A stretch of DNA of 34,958 nt, from contig NZ_CAMLHM010000044.1 in NCBI RefSeq assembly GCF_946479885.1, positions 1 through 34,958 of the forward strand, read 5' to 3'. Of the stretch, positions 14,858 through 23,228 are shown piece by piece (positions within the stretch are counted from its first letter, which is position 1; every line of letters begins with the position of its first letter). This DNA comes from an uncultured Devosia sp. (lineage in GTDB: Bacteria > Pseudomonadota > Alphaproteobacteria > Rhizobiales > Devosiaceae). The notes beneath the pieces are model-generated. The model had not been told where the DNA came from, ran no database searches, and saw only the letters and a program-made list of their open reading frames with translations. The translations under genes and the position numbers were made by a program.

Positions 14858-16222
14858 CTAGGCGATGTCCGCTTTCCAGCGCGCCGCATAAGCGTCAAAC
14901 CCGGCCAGGTCGAGCGGCGTCGCGGCCGCTCCGGCCGCTGCATGGCCCCGTCCGGCGCCAAACAGCATGCTCGCCCCCAGGCTCGTTCCGGTCGCGTCGC
15001 CGGAAGCGCGCACCGGCACGCCGCTCAGCCGTGCCAAGGCCTGCCCGAACAATGCGTTCCGCGCCAGGGGTCCTTCGATGATGATCTCGCGACCCAGACC
15101 GCACAGATCGAGGCAGGCACGCGTCACCAGCGCCAGATAGAGCGACGCCGCGGCCGTGCGTTCGCCTGCAGTCAGGGTCTCCGGCGCATGCGTCCAATGC
15201 CCCCGCGCATGGGGGAACGGTCCCACGCCCGGGGTGAAATTCGGCTGCACCCGGACGTCTCCGCCGATAATGCGTGCAATATCCGCCGCATTCGGCGTCA
15301 CCACTTCGCCGACCAGCTGGTCAAATTCCCGGCCACCCATGAAGCGCGCCGTGGGCACCGCCCGGCCGAACGCGTCGACATTGGCGAGGCTGTCCCGGCC
15401 GGCATCGAGCTTGTCCGTGTCGCCACCGACAGTCATGGCGATCGTCCAGGTCCCGGTCGAGAGGATCGTGAACGGCGTGTCATGCGCCCCCAGATGCGGC
15501 AGCAGCGACGCATTGGAATCGTGAATGCCGCAGGTCACGGGCGTCTTTGCGTTCATCCCGGTGGCAATTGCCACCTCGGCCAGGATCGGTCCCAGCACCG
15601 AGGCAGCAGGCTTCACTGGCGGAAAGAGCTTGTCCCAGCCCTGGGCGGCCACCAGACTCGAGAATTCGCCCCGTGCCGGTGCCCAAAGATCGGTGTGGCA
15701 ACCCAGCGACGTGACCTCGCTGGCCATCACGCCGGTAAGCCGCCAGGCCCAATATTGCGGATAGGTCAGGATAGCCGTTACCTGCGCGAAAGCGGGCGCA
15801 TGAGCTCGGGCCTGCCAGAAAATCTGCGCCGCCAGGTTCAGGCCGTCAGGCAGGCGCGGCGATAACGACTCGGCAAAGTCCGGCCGCGCAGCGCCATAGG
15901 CAGCCGCAGTTTCCTCGGGCCCGCCATGCTCATAATCGAGCACCGGCAGGGCCAGCTGCTCGCCGGCCATCAGCGCCGCGGTGGCGCCATGGGTGGTGAT
16001 GGAAATGCCATCCACACCATGCTCTGCCTGCAATGCGCGCAGGCTATCGAGGATGAAGCTCCACAGCATGTCGACATCGGCATGCGGATAGAGCCCGTCG
16101 CGCCGCACCACGTTCGGCGTGCTGCGCCCCGCCACCTGCTGCTGCGTGCCGGAATCGATCAGCACCACCTTGGCGTTGGTCTTGCCGATGTCGATGACAG
16201 CGATCAGGCGGGGCAGGGACAT
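14858..16222 (-). CDS. FGGY-family carbohydrate kinase
   Basis: A cytosolic sugar kinase of about 454 residues in the actin-like ATPase fold. It starts MSLPRLIAVIDIGKTNAKVV, the phosphate-1 motif, with ITTHGATAALM and LDYEHGGPEE in the first domain. CGIHDSNASLLPHL, then ILSTGTWTIAM (phosphate-2 motif), and GASMLFGAG near the C-terminus follow. The catalytic aspartate is probably in GIHDSNAS. Relatives phosphorylate ketoses such as L-rhamnulose, L-fuculose or xylulose; rhizobial RhaK-like kinases have this N-terminus. With fucosidase genes nearby, L-fuculose is a tempting substrate but unproven. I chose ATG 16222; an in-frame GTG at 16231 would add three residues, and neither has a strong ribosome binding site. 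A 30-bp palindrome lies just upstream. Confidence 0.85.
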   Translation of the reverse strand: MSLPRLIAVIDIGKTNAKVVLIDSGTQQQVAGRSTPNVVRRDGLYPHADVDMLWSFILDSLRALQAEHGVDGISITTHGATAALMAGEQLALPVLDYEHGGPEETAAAYGAARPDFAESLSPRLPDGLNLAAQIFWQARAHAPAFAQVTAILTYPQYWAWRLTGVMASEVTSLGCHTDLWAPARGEFSSLVAAQGWDKLFPPVKPAASVLGPILAEVAIATGMNAKTPVTCGIHDSNASLLPHLGAHDTPFTILSTGTWTIAMTVGGDTDKLDAGRDSLANVDAFGRAVPTARFMGGREFDQLVGEVVTPNAADIARIIGGDVRVQPNFTPGVGPFPHARGHWTHAPETLTAGERTAAASLYLALVTRACLDLCGLGREIIIEGPLARNALFGQALARLSGVPVRASGDATGTSLGASMLFGAGRGHAAAGAAATPLDLAGFDAYAARWKADIA

Positions 16223-16273
16223 GGCGAGCACTCAACAGGGTCGTGCAGCGCCAATACTGGAAATCGGCCCCGC

Positions 16274-16303
16274 GCGCCACCACTAACATGTTAGTGATGG
16301 CGC
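16274..16303. promoter_or_regulatory. 30-bp near-perfect palindrome upstream of the FGGY kinase
   Basis: CACTAACATGTTAGTG (16281-16296) is a perfect 16-bp palindrome. After one mismatch on each side it extends through GCGCCA (16274-16279) and TGGCGC (16298-16303), giving 14 of 15 paired positions and no loop. It lies between the stop of the universal stress gene (16310) and the kinase start (16222), both minus strand. A loop-free dyad argues for a protein-binding operator over a terminator, though the outer GC arms leave termination of the stress gene possible. Confidence 0.6.
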
Positions 16304-16309
16304 CGCCGA

Positions 16310-16759
16310 TCACTTGACCACAAGAACGGGAATGGTGGTTCGCGCCAACACCTCTGCGGCCTGGCTGCCCAGCAACAGGCGTCCCAGGCCGCGCCGGCCA
16401 TGCGAACCCATGACGATCAGGTCGGCGCCCTGCTCTTCAGCGGTCTTGAGGATAGCGTCGGCAGCGATGCTGGCGGGCACATGGATCTTGCCAGCCGACA
16501 GGCCTTCACCTGCCACGAGGGCTTCGGCGGAGGCGAGAGTGGCCTGTGCCGATTTCGCCTTGATCTCCTCGAGATCGGCAACGATCGCGCCGGTGTCCAC
16601 GGCCATGAATTCCGCGCCGGCCGTGATCAGCACCGATGGTTCGGTTGAGTTGACGAGGAACAGCCTCGCGCCGGTCGCTTTCGCCAGCGTGAGGGCGTGG
16701 TGCAGGGCCTTGGTGGCCAGTTCGGACCCGTCGATACCAACGACAATGCGTGTGTACAT
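16310..16759 (-). CDS. Universal stress protein (UspA family)
   Basis: A 149-residue single-domain Usp protein, cytosolic. It begins MYTRIVVGIDGSELATKAL with the ATP-contacting aspartate in GIDGS, and near the C-terminus has the ATP-binding signature GSHGRRGLGRLLLGSQA (G-2X-G-9X-G-S), followed by the final strand TTIPVLVVK. It therefore belongs to the ATP-binding subgroup. ATG 16759 is preferred because AGGAAG lies just upstream; the longer start at 16774 (MKGSSM) would place that sequence inside the gene. Such proteins modulate stress and stationary-phase survival, but no specific partner is evident. It precedes the FGGY kinase on the same strand, separated by the palindrome. Confidence 0.92.
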   Translation of the reverse strand: MYTRIVVGIDGSELATKALHHALTLAKATGARLFLVNSTEPSVLITAGAEFMAVDTGAIVADLEEIKAKSAQATLASAEALVAGEGLSAGKIHVPASIAADAILKTAEEQGADLIVMGSHGRRGLGRLLLGSQAAEVLARTTIPVLVVK

Positions 16760-16882
16760 GCTGCTTCCTTTCATTCTGTCTTCAGCCTACCGCCCGCGGT
16801 TCGCGTAGTCTTTGATCCAGATCACATTGCAGGCGTCAGCAGGGCCGGCGCGCTTGACTCTCATCAGGGATTGAAACAAAGC

Positions 16883-16897
16883 TGACTATTATTGTCA
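16883..16897 (+). promoter_or_regulatory. Iron-responsive operator (RirA-type TGA-N9-TCA box)
   Basis: TGACTATTATTGTCA lies 16 bases before the ATG of the siderophore-binding protein gene. It fits the TGA-N9-TCA pattern of rhizobial iron-responsive operators bound by RirA and is nearly self-complementary (TGAC.AT.AT.GTCA). The placement before an iron-uptake gene strengthens the call. Binding by another iron regulator is possible. Confidence 0.6.
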
Positions 16898-16913
16898 TCA
16901 TTTAGGACGAACC

Positions 16914-17827
16914 ATGACCACCCGCCGCATGCTTCTTGGCATTCCGCTCGCTTTCCTCGCGCTGATTACATCCGCCATGGCTCGTGACGTAACCCATGTC
17001 ATGGGCGTTACCGGCGTTCCGGATCAACCGCTGCGCATCGTCGCCCTGACCAACGAAGCGACCGAGGATCTGCTGGCGCTGGGTATCGTGCCGGTTGGCG
17101 CCGTCCGCTCCGCAATGCCAATCCGTGGTTCGACCATGTTGCCGATCAGCTTGGCGATACTGTTGTGGTGGGTGAGGAACTGTCGCCCAGCCTTGAAGTC
17201 ATCCTCTCGCTCGAACCCGATCTCATCCTGGGCAACAAGAAGCGGCACGAAAAAATCTACGATCAGCTTTCGGCCATTGCGCCCACAGTCTATGTCGAAA
17301 ACATCACCGGCCAGTGGCGCGACAACCTGGCATTTTACGCACGGGCCGTAGGCAAGCTCGCCGAGGGCGACGCCTTGCTCGCATCGTACCAGGCTCGCGT
17401 GGCTGCCATCCAGGTCGCTTTGGGTAACCGGGTGGACGAGAAGGTGGGGCTCATCCGCTTCATTGCCGGGCAGAACTACGCCTATAACAACGACAGCTTC
17501 TCCGGGTCGATCCTGCGGGACATCGGGTTTGGTCGGCCTGCGGCCCAGGACAAGCCCGGACTTGCCGAGCCCATTACAGCCGAACGCATCCCGGAACTGG
17601 ATGGCGATCGTCTGCTCCATTTCAGCTACGAGACAGGCGATGGCGGCGCCACCAACGAAGCCAAAACCTGGATGGCGTCGCCCCTCTGGCAGAATTTGAC
17701 GGCGGTAAAGTCCGGCCATTTACACGGTGTTTCGGACGCGGTCTGGGCTACCGCTGGCGGAGTTATGGCCGCCCATCTGGCCCTTGATGACATCGAGGCG
17801 ATCTACGGCCTGCCATCAACCCGCTGA
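16914..17827 (+). pseudogene. Iron-siderophore ABC transporter binding protein, frameshifted
   Basis: A periplasmic binding protein of the FecB/FhuD type for ferric siderophores, split by one missing base. Frame one (from ATG 16914) has a signal peptide ending about residue 23 (ITSAMA) and PLRIVALTNEATEDLLALGIVPVGAV. At about 17112-17114 homology moves to another frame, giving NPWFDHVADQLGD, then GEELSPSLEVILSLEPDLILGNKKRHEKIYDQLSAIAPTVYV, on to the TGA at 17827. Joined, they make a normal-length protein of about 300 residues. Apart from this one indel both parts are well preserved, so it is either a recent inactivation or an assembly error. No cognate permease or ATPase is adjacent. An iron box lies upstream and a strong terminator downstream. 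Confidence 0.8.
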
Positions 17828-17854
17828 TCAAAAATCCTCCGGACTGAGGTGACC

Positions 17855-17888
17855 TTGAAGCCCGGCGCGGGTTCGCGCTGGGCTTCAA
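17855..17888 (+). terminator. Terminator hairpin after the siderophore-binding gene
   Basis: TTGAAGCCC (17855-17863) pairs with GGGCTTCAA (17880-17888). After a G-T wobble, GCGCG pairs with CGCGC around a GGTT loop, a 15-bp stem in all. It starts 27 bases after the stop codon. The nearest T run (CCTTTTC) is about 10 bases downstream. It separates the iron gene from the sugar importer operon. Confidence 0.75.
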
Positions 17889-17940
17889 CGCATCCCGCCT
17901 TTTCAACAGGCGCTCGTCAGCCTCTTGTCAAATCCAAGAT

Positions 17941-17978
17941 AGTTGATAACGTTTCAACTTACTTGATCGAGACGTCAA
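17941..17978 (+). promoter_or_regulatory. Candidate tandem LacI-type operators before the sugar importer operon
   Basis: AGTTGATAACGTTTCAACT (17941-17959) has arms AGTTGA/TCAACT around a central AACGTT, the usual CG-centred LacI-family layout. A second dyad, TTGATCGAGACGTCAA, lies at 17963-17978. The two TTGA half-sites start 20 bases apart, near two helical turns. A LacI-family gene is encoded in the same operon at 23229. A possible -35 (TTGTCA, 17925-17930) precedes the first dyad, without a good -10. Confidence 0.5.
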
Positions 17979-18008
17979 AAGGCGCCCGATCCAAGGGAGG
18001 AGAGATCG

Positions 18009-19307
18009 ATGACAGAACGCACCAGAATTCCGTCTTCCATTCGCCGCCGCACCGTTCTTGCCGGCGCGGCCGCGCTTATGCTGGGGGGCGTATCCCCCTT
18101 GGCATTCGCGCAGGACCTCAGCGGCGAACTCGTTATCCTGCAGTGGCAAACCGGCACTGAAGGCAAGATGTGGCAGGAGGTTGAGGCCAAGTTCATGGAG
18201 CTCAATCCCGGCGTCACGGTTCGTGAATTTCAGCCGGCCGGCGGGCAGGGCGACGCGCGTGGCGGCATCCGCACCGCCATCCTTGGCGGCGAAGTCGTCG
18301 ATATCATCATCAACACCTGGCCGGCTTTCCGCGCCGAGCTGGTCGACGCCGGCATCCTGCGGCCGGTTGACGACCAATGGGCCAGCTATGGCTGGGACGC
18401 CAAGCTGAGCCAGTCCTGGCGCGATCTCGGCTCCATCGACGGCGCCACCTATGGCGTGACCTATACCTACGGCGATCGGTCCGCGATCTGGTACAAGACG
18501 GCCCAGCTCGAAAAGGCCGGTGTTACCCCGCCCAAAACCTGGGAAGAATTCCTCGCCAGCTTCGCGGCGCTCAAGGCCGCCGGCTACCCGGCGCCGGTGG
18601 TGATCCCTGCCAAATACTGGGCTCACACCGAATGGTTCGAGACCCTGTTGCTGCGCACGGCCGGTGTCGAAACCGCCACGCAATTGGCCAATCACGAGAT
18701 TGCCTGGACCGATCCCAAGGTCAAAACGGCGCTGATGAAGTATGGCGAGATGCTTCAGGCAGGCTGCTGCGCTGACGCTGCCACGATGCTGGCCATCGAC
18801 GAGCCCTATCCCACGCTCTACACCGCCGAGCAGTCCAACTATCTGCTGTTCGGCATGTGGACCAATGCCGCTCTCAAGAACGACCTGGCTCTGGAGGAAG
18901 GCGTCGACTATTCGATCTTCCAGTTCCCCGCCCTCGGCATGGGGTTCGATGATACGTCCAGCGTCGACACCAAGGAACTCAACGTCACCACCAACGGCGC
19001 CAATCCCGCCGCTGCCGACGCCTTCCTCGACTTTATCATCGGGCCCGAGGCGGCCAATATCATGGCCGGCTACGGCTATGCCTCCCCCAGCACCGCGGCT
19101 GATGCCTCGCTGCTCGGGCCGGTGCAGCAGATTGCCACGACCGCTGTGGCCCAATCGAAGGTGCAGTTCGTGCTGGGTGACCTGCTGCCCGGTGACCTGG
19201 TCGATGAATACCGCGTGCAACTGCAGAAATTCCTGCAGGATCCGTCCGAGGCCAATGTCGATGCGGTGCTCGCCGCCATCGAGGCCAAGGCAGCGGAAGC
19301 CTATTGA
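18009..19307 (+). CDS. Family-1 sugar ABC transporter binding protein
   Basis: A periplasmic carbohydrate-binding protein of 432 residues in the MalE-like extracellular family 1. The N-terminus SSIRRRTVLAGAAALMLGG is a twin-arginine-like signal, with cleavage likely after AFA (about residue 34). The mature part begins GELVILQWQTGTEGKMWQEVEAKF and has the family patterns FQPAGGQGDARGGIRTAILGG and TYGVTYTYGDRSAIWYKTAQLEKAGVTPPKTWEEF. GGGAGGAGAG precedes ATG 18009. It is the first gene of an operon with two permeases, overlapping the next start by one base. Its ligand is probably a fucosylated oligosaccharide, inferred only from the two downstream fucosidase-like genes. Confidence 0.93.
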   Translation: MTERTRIPSSIRRRTVLAGAAALMLGGVSPLAFAQDLSGELVILQWQTGTEGKMWQEVEAKFMELNPGVTVREFQPAGGQGDARGGIRTAILGGEVVDIIINTWPAFRAELVDAGILRPVDDQWASYGWDAKLSQSWRDLGSIDGATYGVTYTYGDRSAIWYKTAQLEKAGVTPPKTWEEFLASFAALKAAGYPAPVVIPAKYWAHTEWFETLLLRTAGVETATQLANHEIAWTDPKVKTALMKYGEMLQAGCCADAATMLAIDEPYPTLYTAEQSNYLLFGMWTNAALKNDLALEEGVDYSIFQFPALGMGFDDTSSVDTKELNVTTNGANPAAADAFLDFIIGPEAANIMAGYGYASPSTAADASLLGPVQQIATTAVAQSKVQFVLGDLLPGDLVDEYRVQLQKFLQDPSEANVDAVLAAIEAKAAEAY

Positions 19308-20269
19308 TGTCGCAACCCGTCGCATCGACGGCGGGCGCGGCGCAACGGAGTCCCTCCCGAGAAGTTGGCGAGCAGCGCGAGCTGCTTGCCAACCGGGGAT
19401 GGCGGCTCAAGGACACGCCGGCCGCCTGGCTGCTCATCACCCCCGTGCTGATCCTGTTCGGGATCTCGGTGGTCTATCCGCTATTTGAGACCATCCGGCT
19501 GTCCTTCTTTGACATCAAGGGTCTGGCAAAGCCCAAATATGTGGAGTTCGGCAACTACATCAGGTTGTTCGCCGATCCGGCCTTTCGCAACACGCTGACC
19601 ACGACCCTGATCTTCACCCTGGGTACCACGGCCATATCGGTGAGCCTCGGCTGGGTGCTGGCCATGCTCTGCTCCTTTGCCCCGCGTCAGACCATGCCGT
19701 TCCGCATGATGTTCTTCGTCACCTTCGGCATTTCCGAAGCGGTGTCGGGCTATATGTGGATCAACATGCTGCGCCCCGATTCAGCGGGCCTGCTCAATAG
19801 CCTCATCAGCATCGTCATTCCGGGCTTTACCCATCCCTGGCTGGGCGACGCCAATACCGCGCTGGGCGCCCTGATCTTCGTGGCATCCTGGAGCGGCGTC
19901 GGCCTGCCGCTGATGCTGTGCTTTGCCGCGGTGCAGGCCATACCCAAGACCGTGCTGGAAGCCGCCTATATGGATGGCGCCAGGCCCATTTCCATTATGC
20001 GTCACATCATGGTGCCGCTCTCCATGCCGGGTGTCCGGGTGGCGATTTTCATCAACCTGCTGGGGGCCCTGCGCGCCTTCGACATCATCTATGTCATGAC
20101 AGGCGGCGGCCCGGTCCGCGCCACCGAGACCGTGGGCTACTTCATGTACCGGGAATCCATGACCCAGTTCAAACTGGGCTATGGCGCGGCGGCGACTGTG
20201 GTTCTTCTGGTCGCGGTGCTCATCATCTCCATTCCCGCCATCATCCAGCGTACGGCAGGTGCCAAATGA
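19307..20269 (+). CDS. Sugar ABC transporter permease (MalF type)
   Basis: An inner-membrane permease of 320 residues with a hydrophilic N-terminal tail of about 35 residues and six membrane helices. The cytoplasmic coupling loop is EAAYMDGARPISIMRHIMVPLSMP, the EAA motif that docks on the ATPase. The short periplasmic loops and the tail MTGGGPVRATETVGYFMYRES are typical of the MalF/UgpA group. ATG 19307 overlaps the stop of the binding-protein gene by one base (TGATG). The stop overlaps the next start as ATGA. The gene is therefore the first permease of a translationally coupled trio, pairing with the MalG-type product and the ATPase encoded at 24294. Confidence 0.93.
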   Translation: MSQPVASTAGAAQRSPSREVGEQRELLANRGWRLKDTPAAWLLITPVLILFGISVVYPLFETIRLSFFDIKGLAKPKYVEFGNYIRLFADPAFRNTLTTTLIFTLGTTAISVSLGWVLAMLCSFAPRQTMPFRMMFFVTFGISEAVSGYMWINMLRPDSAGLLNSLISIVIPGFTHPWLGDANTALGALIFVASWSGVGLPLMLCFAAVQAIPKTVLEAAYMDGARPISIMRHIMVPLSMPGVRVAIFINLLGALRAFDIIYVMTGGGPVRATETVGYFMYRESMTQFKLGYGAAATVVLLVAVLIISIPAIIQRTAGAK

Positions 20270-21087
20270 TCGGCCGTATTCCCTATTGGACCGTCATTGT
20301 CGTCGGCATTGTCGCGACCCTGTGGCTGGTGCCGGTGCTCGGCATTGTCGTGACCTCCATCCGCCCGCCCAGCGAAGTGTCACTCGGCTGGTGGCGGCTC
20401 GACAAGGTCAGTTTCACGCTCAATGCCTGGATCCGGGTGTGGCAGGAATATCCGCTGGCCAATGCCTTCTGGTTCACCGCGCTCCTGTCGGCCATTGCCA
20501 CGCTCTGCACCATGCTGCTGACGCCGGCCGCCGCCTACGCCTTCCACTTCCTCAAGTTTCCGTTCCGGCGCCTGCTGCTGATCCTGATCATCAATGCCTT
20601 CGTGCTGCCCCAGCAGGTGGTGGTCATTCCCCTGTTCCAGCTGTGGCGCGATCTCAAGATGATCGACAACATCGCCGCCGTGCTGATCCCCTATGTCGGC
20701 CTCAGCTTTGCCTGGTCGATCTTCCTGGTGAAGAACTTCCTTGAGGACTTTCCCAAGGAGCTGATCGAGGCGGCACGCATAGATGGCTGCGGCGCCCTCT
20801 CGACGCTGTTCCATGTCGTGCTGCCCAATGCCCGCAGCCCGATCTTCGCGGTGGGCATCCTGCAGTTCCTCTGGAGCTGGAACGCCCTTCTGCTGCCCAT
20901 GCTCTATCTGCGCACCAATATCCCACTGCCGGTGCTGCTGACCAAGGTATCGGGCACCTATGAATCCAACTGGGACCTGCGCTCGGTCGCCGCCATCGTC
21001 ACCACGATCGTCCCGCTGTTGGTCTTCCTGATCTTCCAGCGCCAATTTGCCGCCGGTTCGCAGACGCGCACCGGGGCCAAGGAGTAA
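20266..21087 (+). CDS. Sugar ABC transporter permease (MalG type)
   Basis: A 273-residue permease with six membrane helices, starting MIGRIPYWTVIVVGIV. It has the short N-terminus and central segment PSEVSLGWWRLDKVSFTL seen in MalG/UgpE-type subunits, and an EAA loop EAARIDGCGALSTLFHVVLPNA. ATG 20266 overlaps the previous stop by four bases (ATGA). The frame stays open for some distance upstream inside the neighbouring gene, but that part is not protein-like. The stop is directly followed by the glycosidase gene, whose ribosome binding site AAGGAG begins inside this gene's last codons. Confidence 0.93.
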   Translation: MIGRIPYWTVIVVGIVATLWLVPVLGIVVTSIRPPSEVSLGWWRLDKVSFTLNAWIRVWQEYPLANAFWFTALLSAIATLCTMLLTPAAAYAFHFLKFPFRRLLLILIINAFVLPQQVVVIPLFQLWRDLKMIDNIAAVLIPYVGLSFAWSIFLVKNFLEDFPKELIEAARIDGCGALSTLFHVVLPNARSPIFAVGILQFLWSWNALLLPMLYLRTNIPLPVLLTKVSGTYESNWDLRSVAAIVTTIVPLLVFLIFQRQFAAGSQTRTGAKE

Positions 21088-21089
21088 CT

Positions 21090-23111
21090 ATGCCTGCCCG
21101 TTCCAACAAGCCGATGCGCTACCGCCAGATCCATCTCGATTTTCACACCTCCGAGCATATTCCGGGCATTGGCTCGGCCTTCGATCCCGACGATTTCGTC
21201 GGGACGCTGAAGTCGGCCCACGTGGACTCAGTGACCATCTTTGCCAAATGCCACCACGGCTGGTCCTACTACCCCACCAAGGTCGGCGCCCCCCATCCAC
21301 AGCTGACGCGCGACCTGATGGGCGACATGGTCAAGGCCCTCAACCAGGCTGATATCGAGTGTCCCATCTACATCTCGGTGCAGTGGGACGAGCGCAATGC
21401 GCGGCTGCATCCGGAATGGCGCGCCCGCTCGGCCACCAAGAACCGGTTCGATCCCGGCCAGTTGCAGGCCGGCTGGCACACGCTCTGCCTCAACCACAAG
21501 CCATACCGCGATGAGCTGCTGGCACAGGCGCGCGAGCTTGCAGCCAACTACGCGACGCCGGGCCTGTTTTTCGACATCGTTCTGTCGCCCGACTGCGTGT
21601 GCCAGGCCTGTCTCGACACCATGGCCGAGCAGGGTCTTGACCCCGAAAACCCGGAAGATCGGCTCAAGAAGGATGAATGGGTCAACGAAGTTTTCCGCGG
21701 CGAGATGAGCGCCGCCCTGCGCCCGGAATTTCCCGGCCTGCGCATCTTCTACAATTGCGGCCACATTCATAAGCAGGGGCCGAAGCGCTTCGCCCCCTAT
21801 TCGCATCTTGAGCTGGAAAGCCTGCCCACTGGCGGCTGGGGATACGATCATTTTCCTTCCAGCGCCCGCTATGCTGCGACACTCGGGCTCGATTTCCTGG
21901 GTCAAACCGGCAAGTTCCACACCTCATGGGGCGAGTTTGGTGGCTTCAAGCATCCCGATGCGCTCGAATACGAAGTCTCCCAGATGGTGGCTCTGGGCGC
22001 CAAATGTCTGGTTGGCGATCAGCTGCACCCCAATGGCGCCATCAATCCGGACACGTACGCATCGATCGCTCCGGCCTATGCCCGCATCGAGAAGCTGGAG
22101 CCCTATCTCGAGGGCGCCCGGCAGATCTCGGAAGTGGCCATCCTGACGGCCGAGTACTTTCACAGCGCCGGTGACCGCAACAACCGCGCCGATGACGGCG
22201 CGGCCCAGATACTGCTCGAGCTCAAGCGGCCGTTCGACGTCATCGATCCGAGCGCCGATTTTGCCAGCTATCGCGTCATCATTCTCCCCGATGAAGTGCC
22301 GGTTGAGGGTGAACTTGCGCAACGCCTCCAGGCGTATCTGGCGGGCGGTGGCAAGCTCTTGCTGTCGGGCAATTCCGCCCTAGGCGCCGATGGGCGCTTT
22401 GCCGTTCCCGCGGGCATTGTCAGCCGGGGGGCGGTTTCGTTCACCCCCTCCTATCTGCGCGCCAGTAAGCAACTGGACGCCGGCATGACCACCTCGCCTT
22501 TCGTGGTCTATGGCACGGCCCAGGCCATCGAGAGCGAGGGTGCGGAGGTGCTGGCGGAGGTGGTGCGGCCCTATTTCAACCGGACCTACCAGCATTTCTC
22601 GTCGCATGCCCACACGCCGGACGATCCCGACGCGCCGGCGCTGGGGGCGGGGGTGACCCTGCACAACGGCGTTGCCTATGTGGCCTACCCCATTTTCTCG
22701 ATCTACCACGCCATGGGCCAACCGCTTTACAAATATGTCGTTCGCGGCCTGCTCGAGCGGTTGCTGCCCAACCCCGCGCTCACCACCGATCTGCCTTCGG
22801 CCGGTCGGGCGACGCTGACCCGGCAGGAGACACAGGGCCGGCATGTGCTGCACCTGCTTTACGGCCCGCCCCAGGTGCGCGGCAAGGCGGTGCCAGCGGG
22901 CGAGTCGACCCGTGTCATGGAGATGATCGAGGATATCCCGGCCATCGGCCCCGTTTCGGCGACAGTCCGTCTGCCGAACCAGCCAACGCGGGTCTATGAC
23001 GCGCTCAGCGGCGAGGACGTGGCCTGGAGCGAAGCCGGGCAGGGCGCCTATCTCGTCGCCGTGCCGAGCCTGCGCATCCACACCGCCATCGTCTTCGAGG
23101 GCAGCGTCTGA
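21090..23111 (+). CDS. GHL6/GH42-like glycoside hydrolase, candidate GH151 alpha-L-fucosidase
   Basis: A 673-residue cytosolic protein without signal peptide. The N-terminal TIM-barrel part starts YRQIHLDFHTSEHIPGIGSAFDPDDF and HVDSVTIFAKCHHGWSYYPT, the pattern of hypothetical glycosyl hydrolase family 6 (GHL6). It continues with FFDIVLSPDCVCQACLDTM and ALGAKCLVGDQLHPNG. A second domain (about 340-560; SEVAILTAEYF, YRVIILPDEVPVEGELAQRL) resembles the beta-galactosidase trimerisation domain. This arrangement is that of GH151, whose founder is an alpha-L-fucosidase. The GH95 gene in the same operon agrees. I cannot assign the catalytic acids. AAGGAG precedes ATG 21090. Alternatives are another GH42-related activity. 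Confidence 0.65.
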   Translation: MPARSNKPMRYRQIHLDFHTSEHIPGIGSAFDPDDFVGTLKSAHVDSVTIFAKCHHGWSYYPTKVGAPHPQLTRDLMGDMVKALNQADIECPIYISVQWDERNARLHPEWRARSATKNRFDPGQLQAGWHTLCLNHKPYRDELLAQARELAANYATPGLFFDIVLSPDCVCQACLDTMAEQGLDPENPEDRLKKDEWVNEVFRGEMSAALRPEFPGLRIFYNCGHIHKQGPKRFAPYSHLELESLPTGGWGYDHFPSSARYAATLGLDFLGQTGKFHTSWGEFGGFKHPDALEYEVSQMVALGAKCLVGDQLHPNGAINPDTYASIAPAYARIEKLEPYLEGARQISEVAILTAEYFHSAGDRNNRADDGAAQILLELKRPFDVIDPSADFASYRVIILPDEVPVEGELAQRLQAYLAGGGKLLLSGNSALGADGRFAVPAGIVSRGAVSFTPSYLRASKQLDAGMTTSPFVVYGTAQAIESEGAEVLAEVVRPYFNRTYQHFSSHAHTPDDPDAPALGAGVTLHNGVAYVAYPIFSIYHAMGQPLYKYVVRGLLERLLPNPALTTDLPSAGRATLTRQETQGRHVLHLLYGPPQVRGKAVPAGESTRVMEMIEDIPAIGPVSATVRLPNQPTRVYDALSGEDVAWSEAGQGAYLVAVPSLRIHTAIVFEGSV

Positions 23112-23228
23112 ATGGGGTCCGGCCGATGGCCACAGGCGCTGGTAGCAGCGGCGCGGCCGGAGCGATATCAATGCGGTCCAGGCGCGGCCAGTATCGGCCG
23201 TGCCGGGCACCGCAGGAACTATAGGTCC

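Noticed and set aside
13649..15865. Long open frame (738 codons) on the plus strand
   Set aside because: It runs antisense to the NADH dehydrogenase and FGGY kinase genes, both with clear family motifs. The product is Arg/Pro/Gln-rich with no domain pattern, a common artefact in GC-rich codon usage.
14858..16222. Naming the FGGY kinase as L-rhamnulokinase or L-fuculokinase
   Set aside because: The N-terminus resembles rhizobial RhaK-like kinases and fucosidases are nearby, but no isomerase or aldolase gene is adjacent and specificity cannot be read from the sequence.
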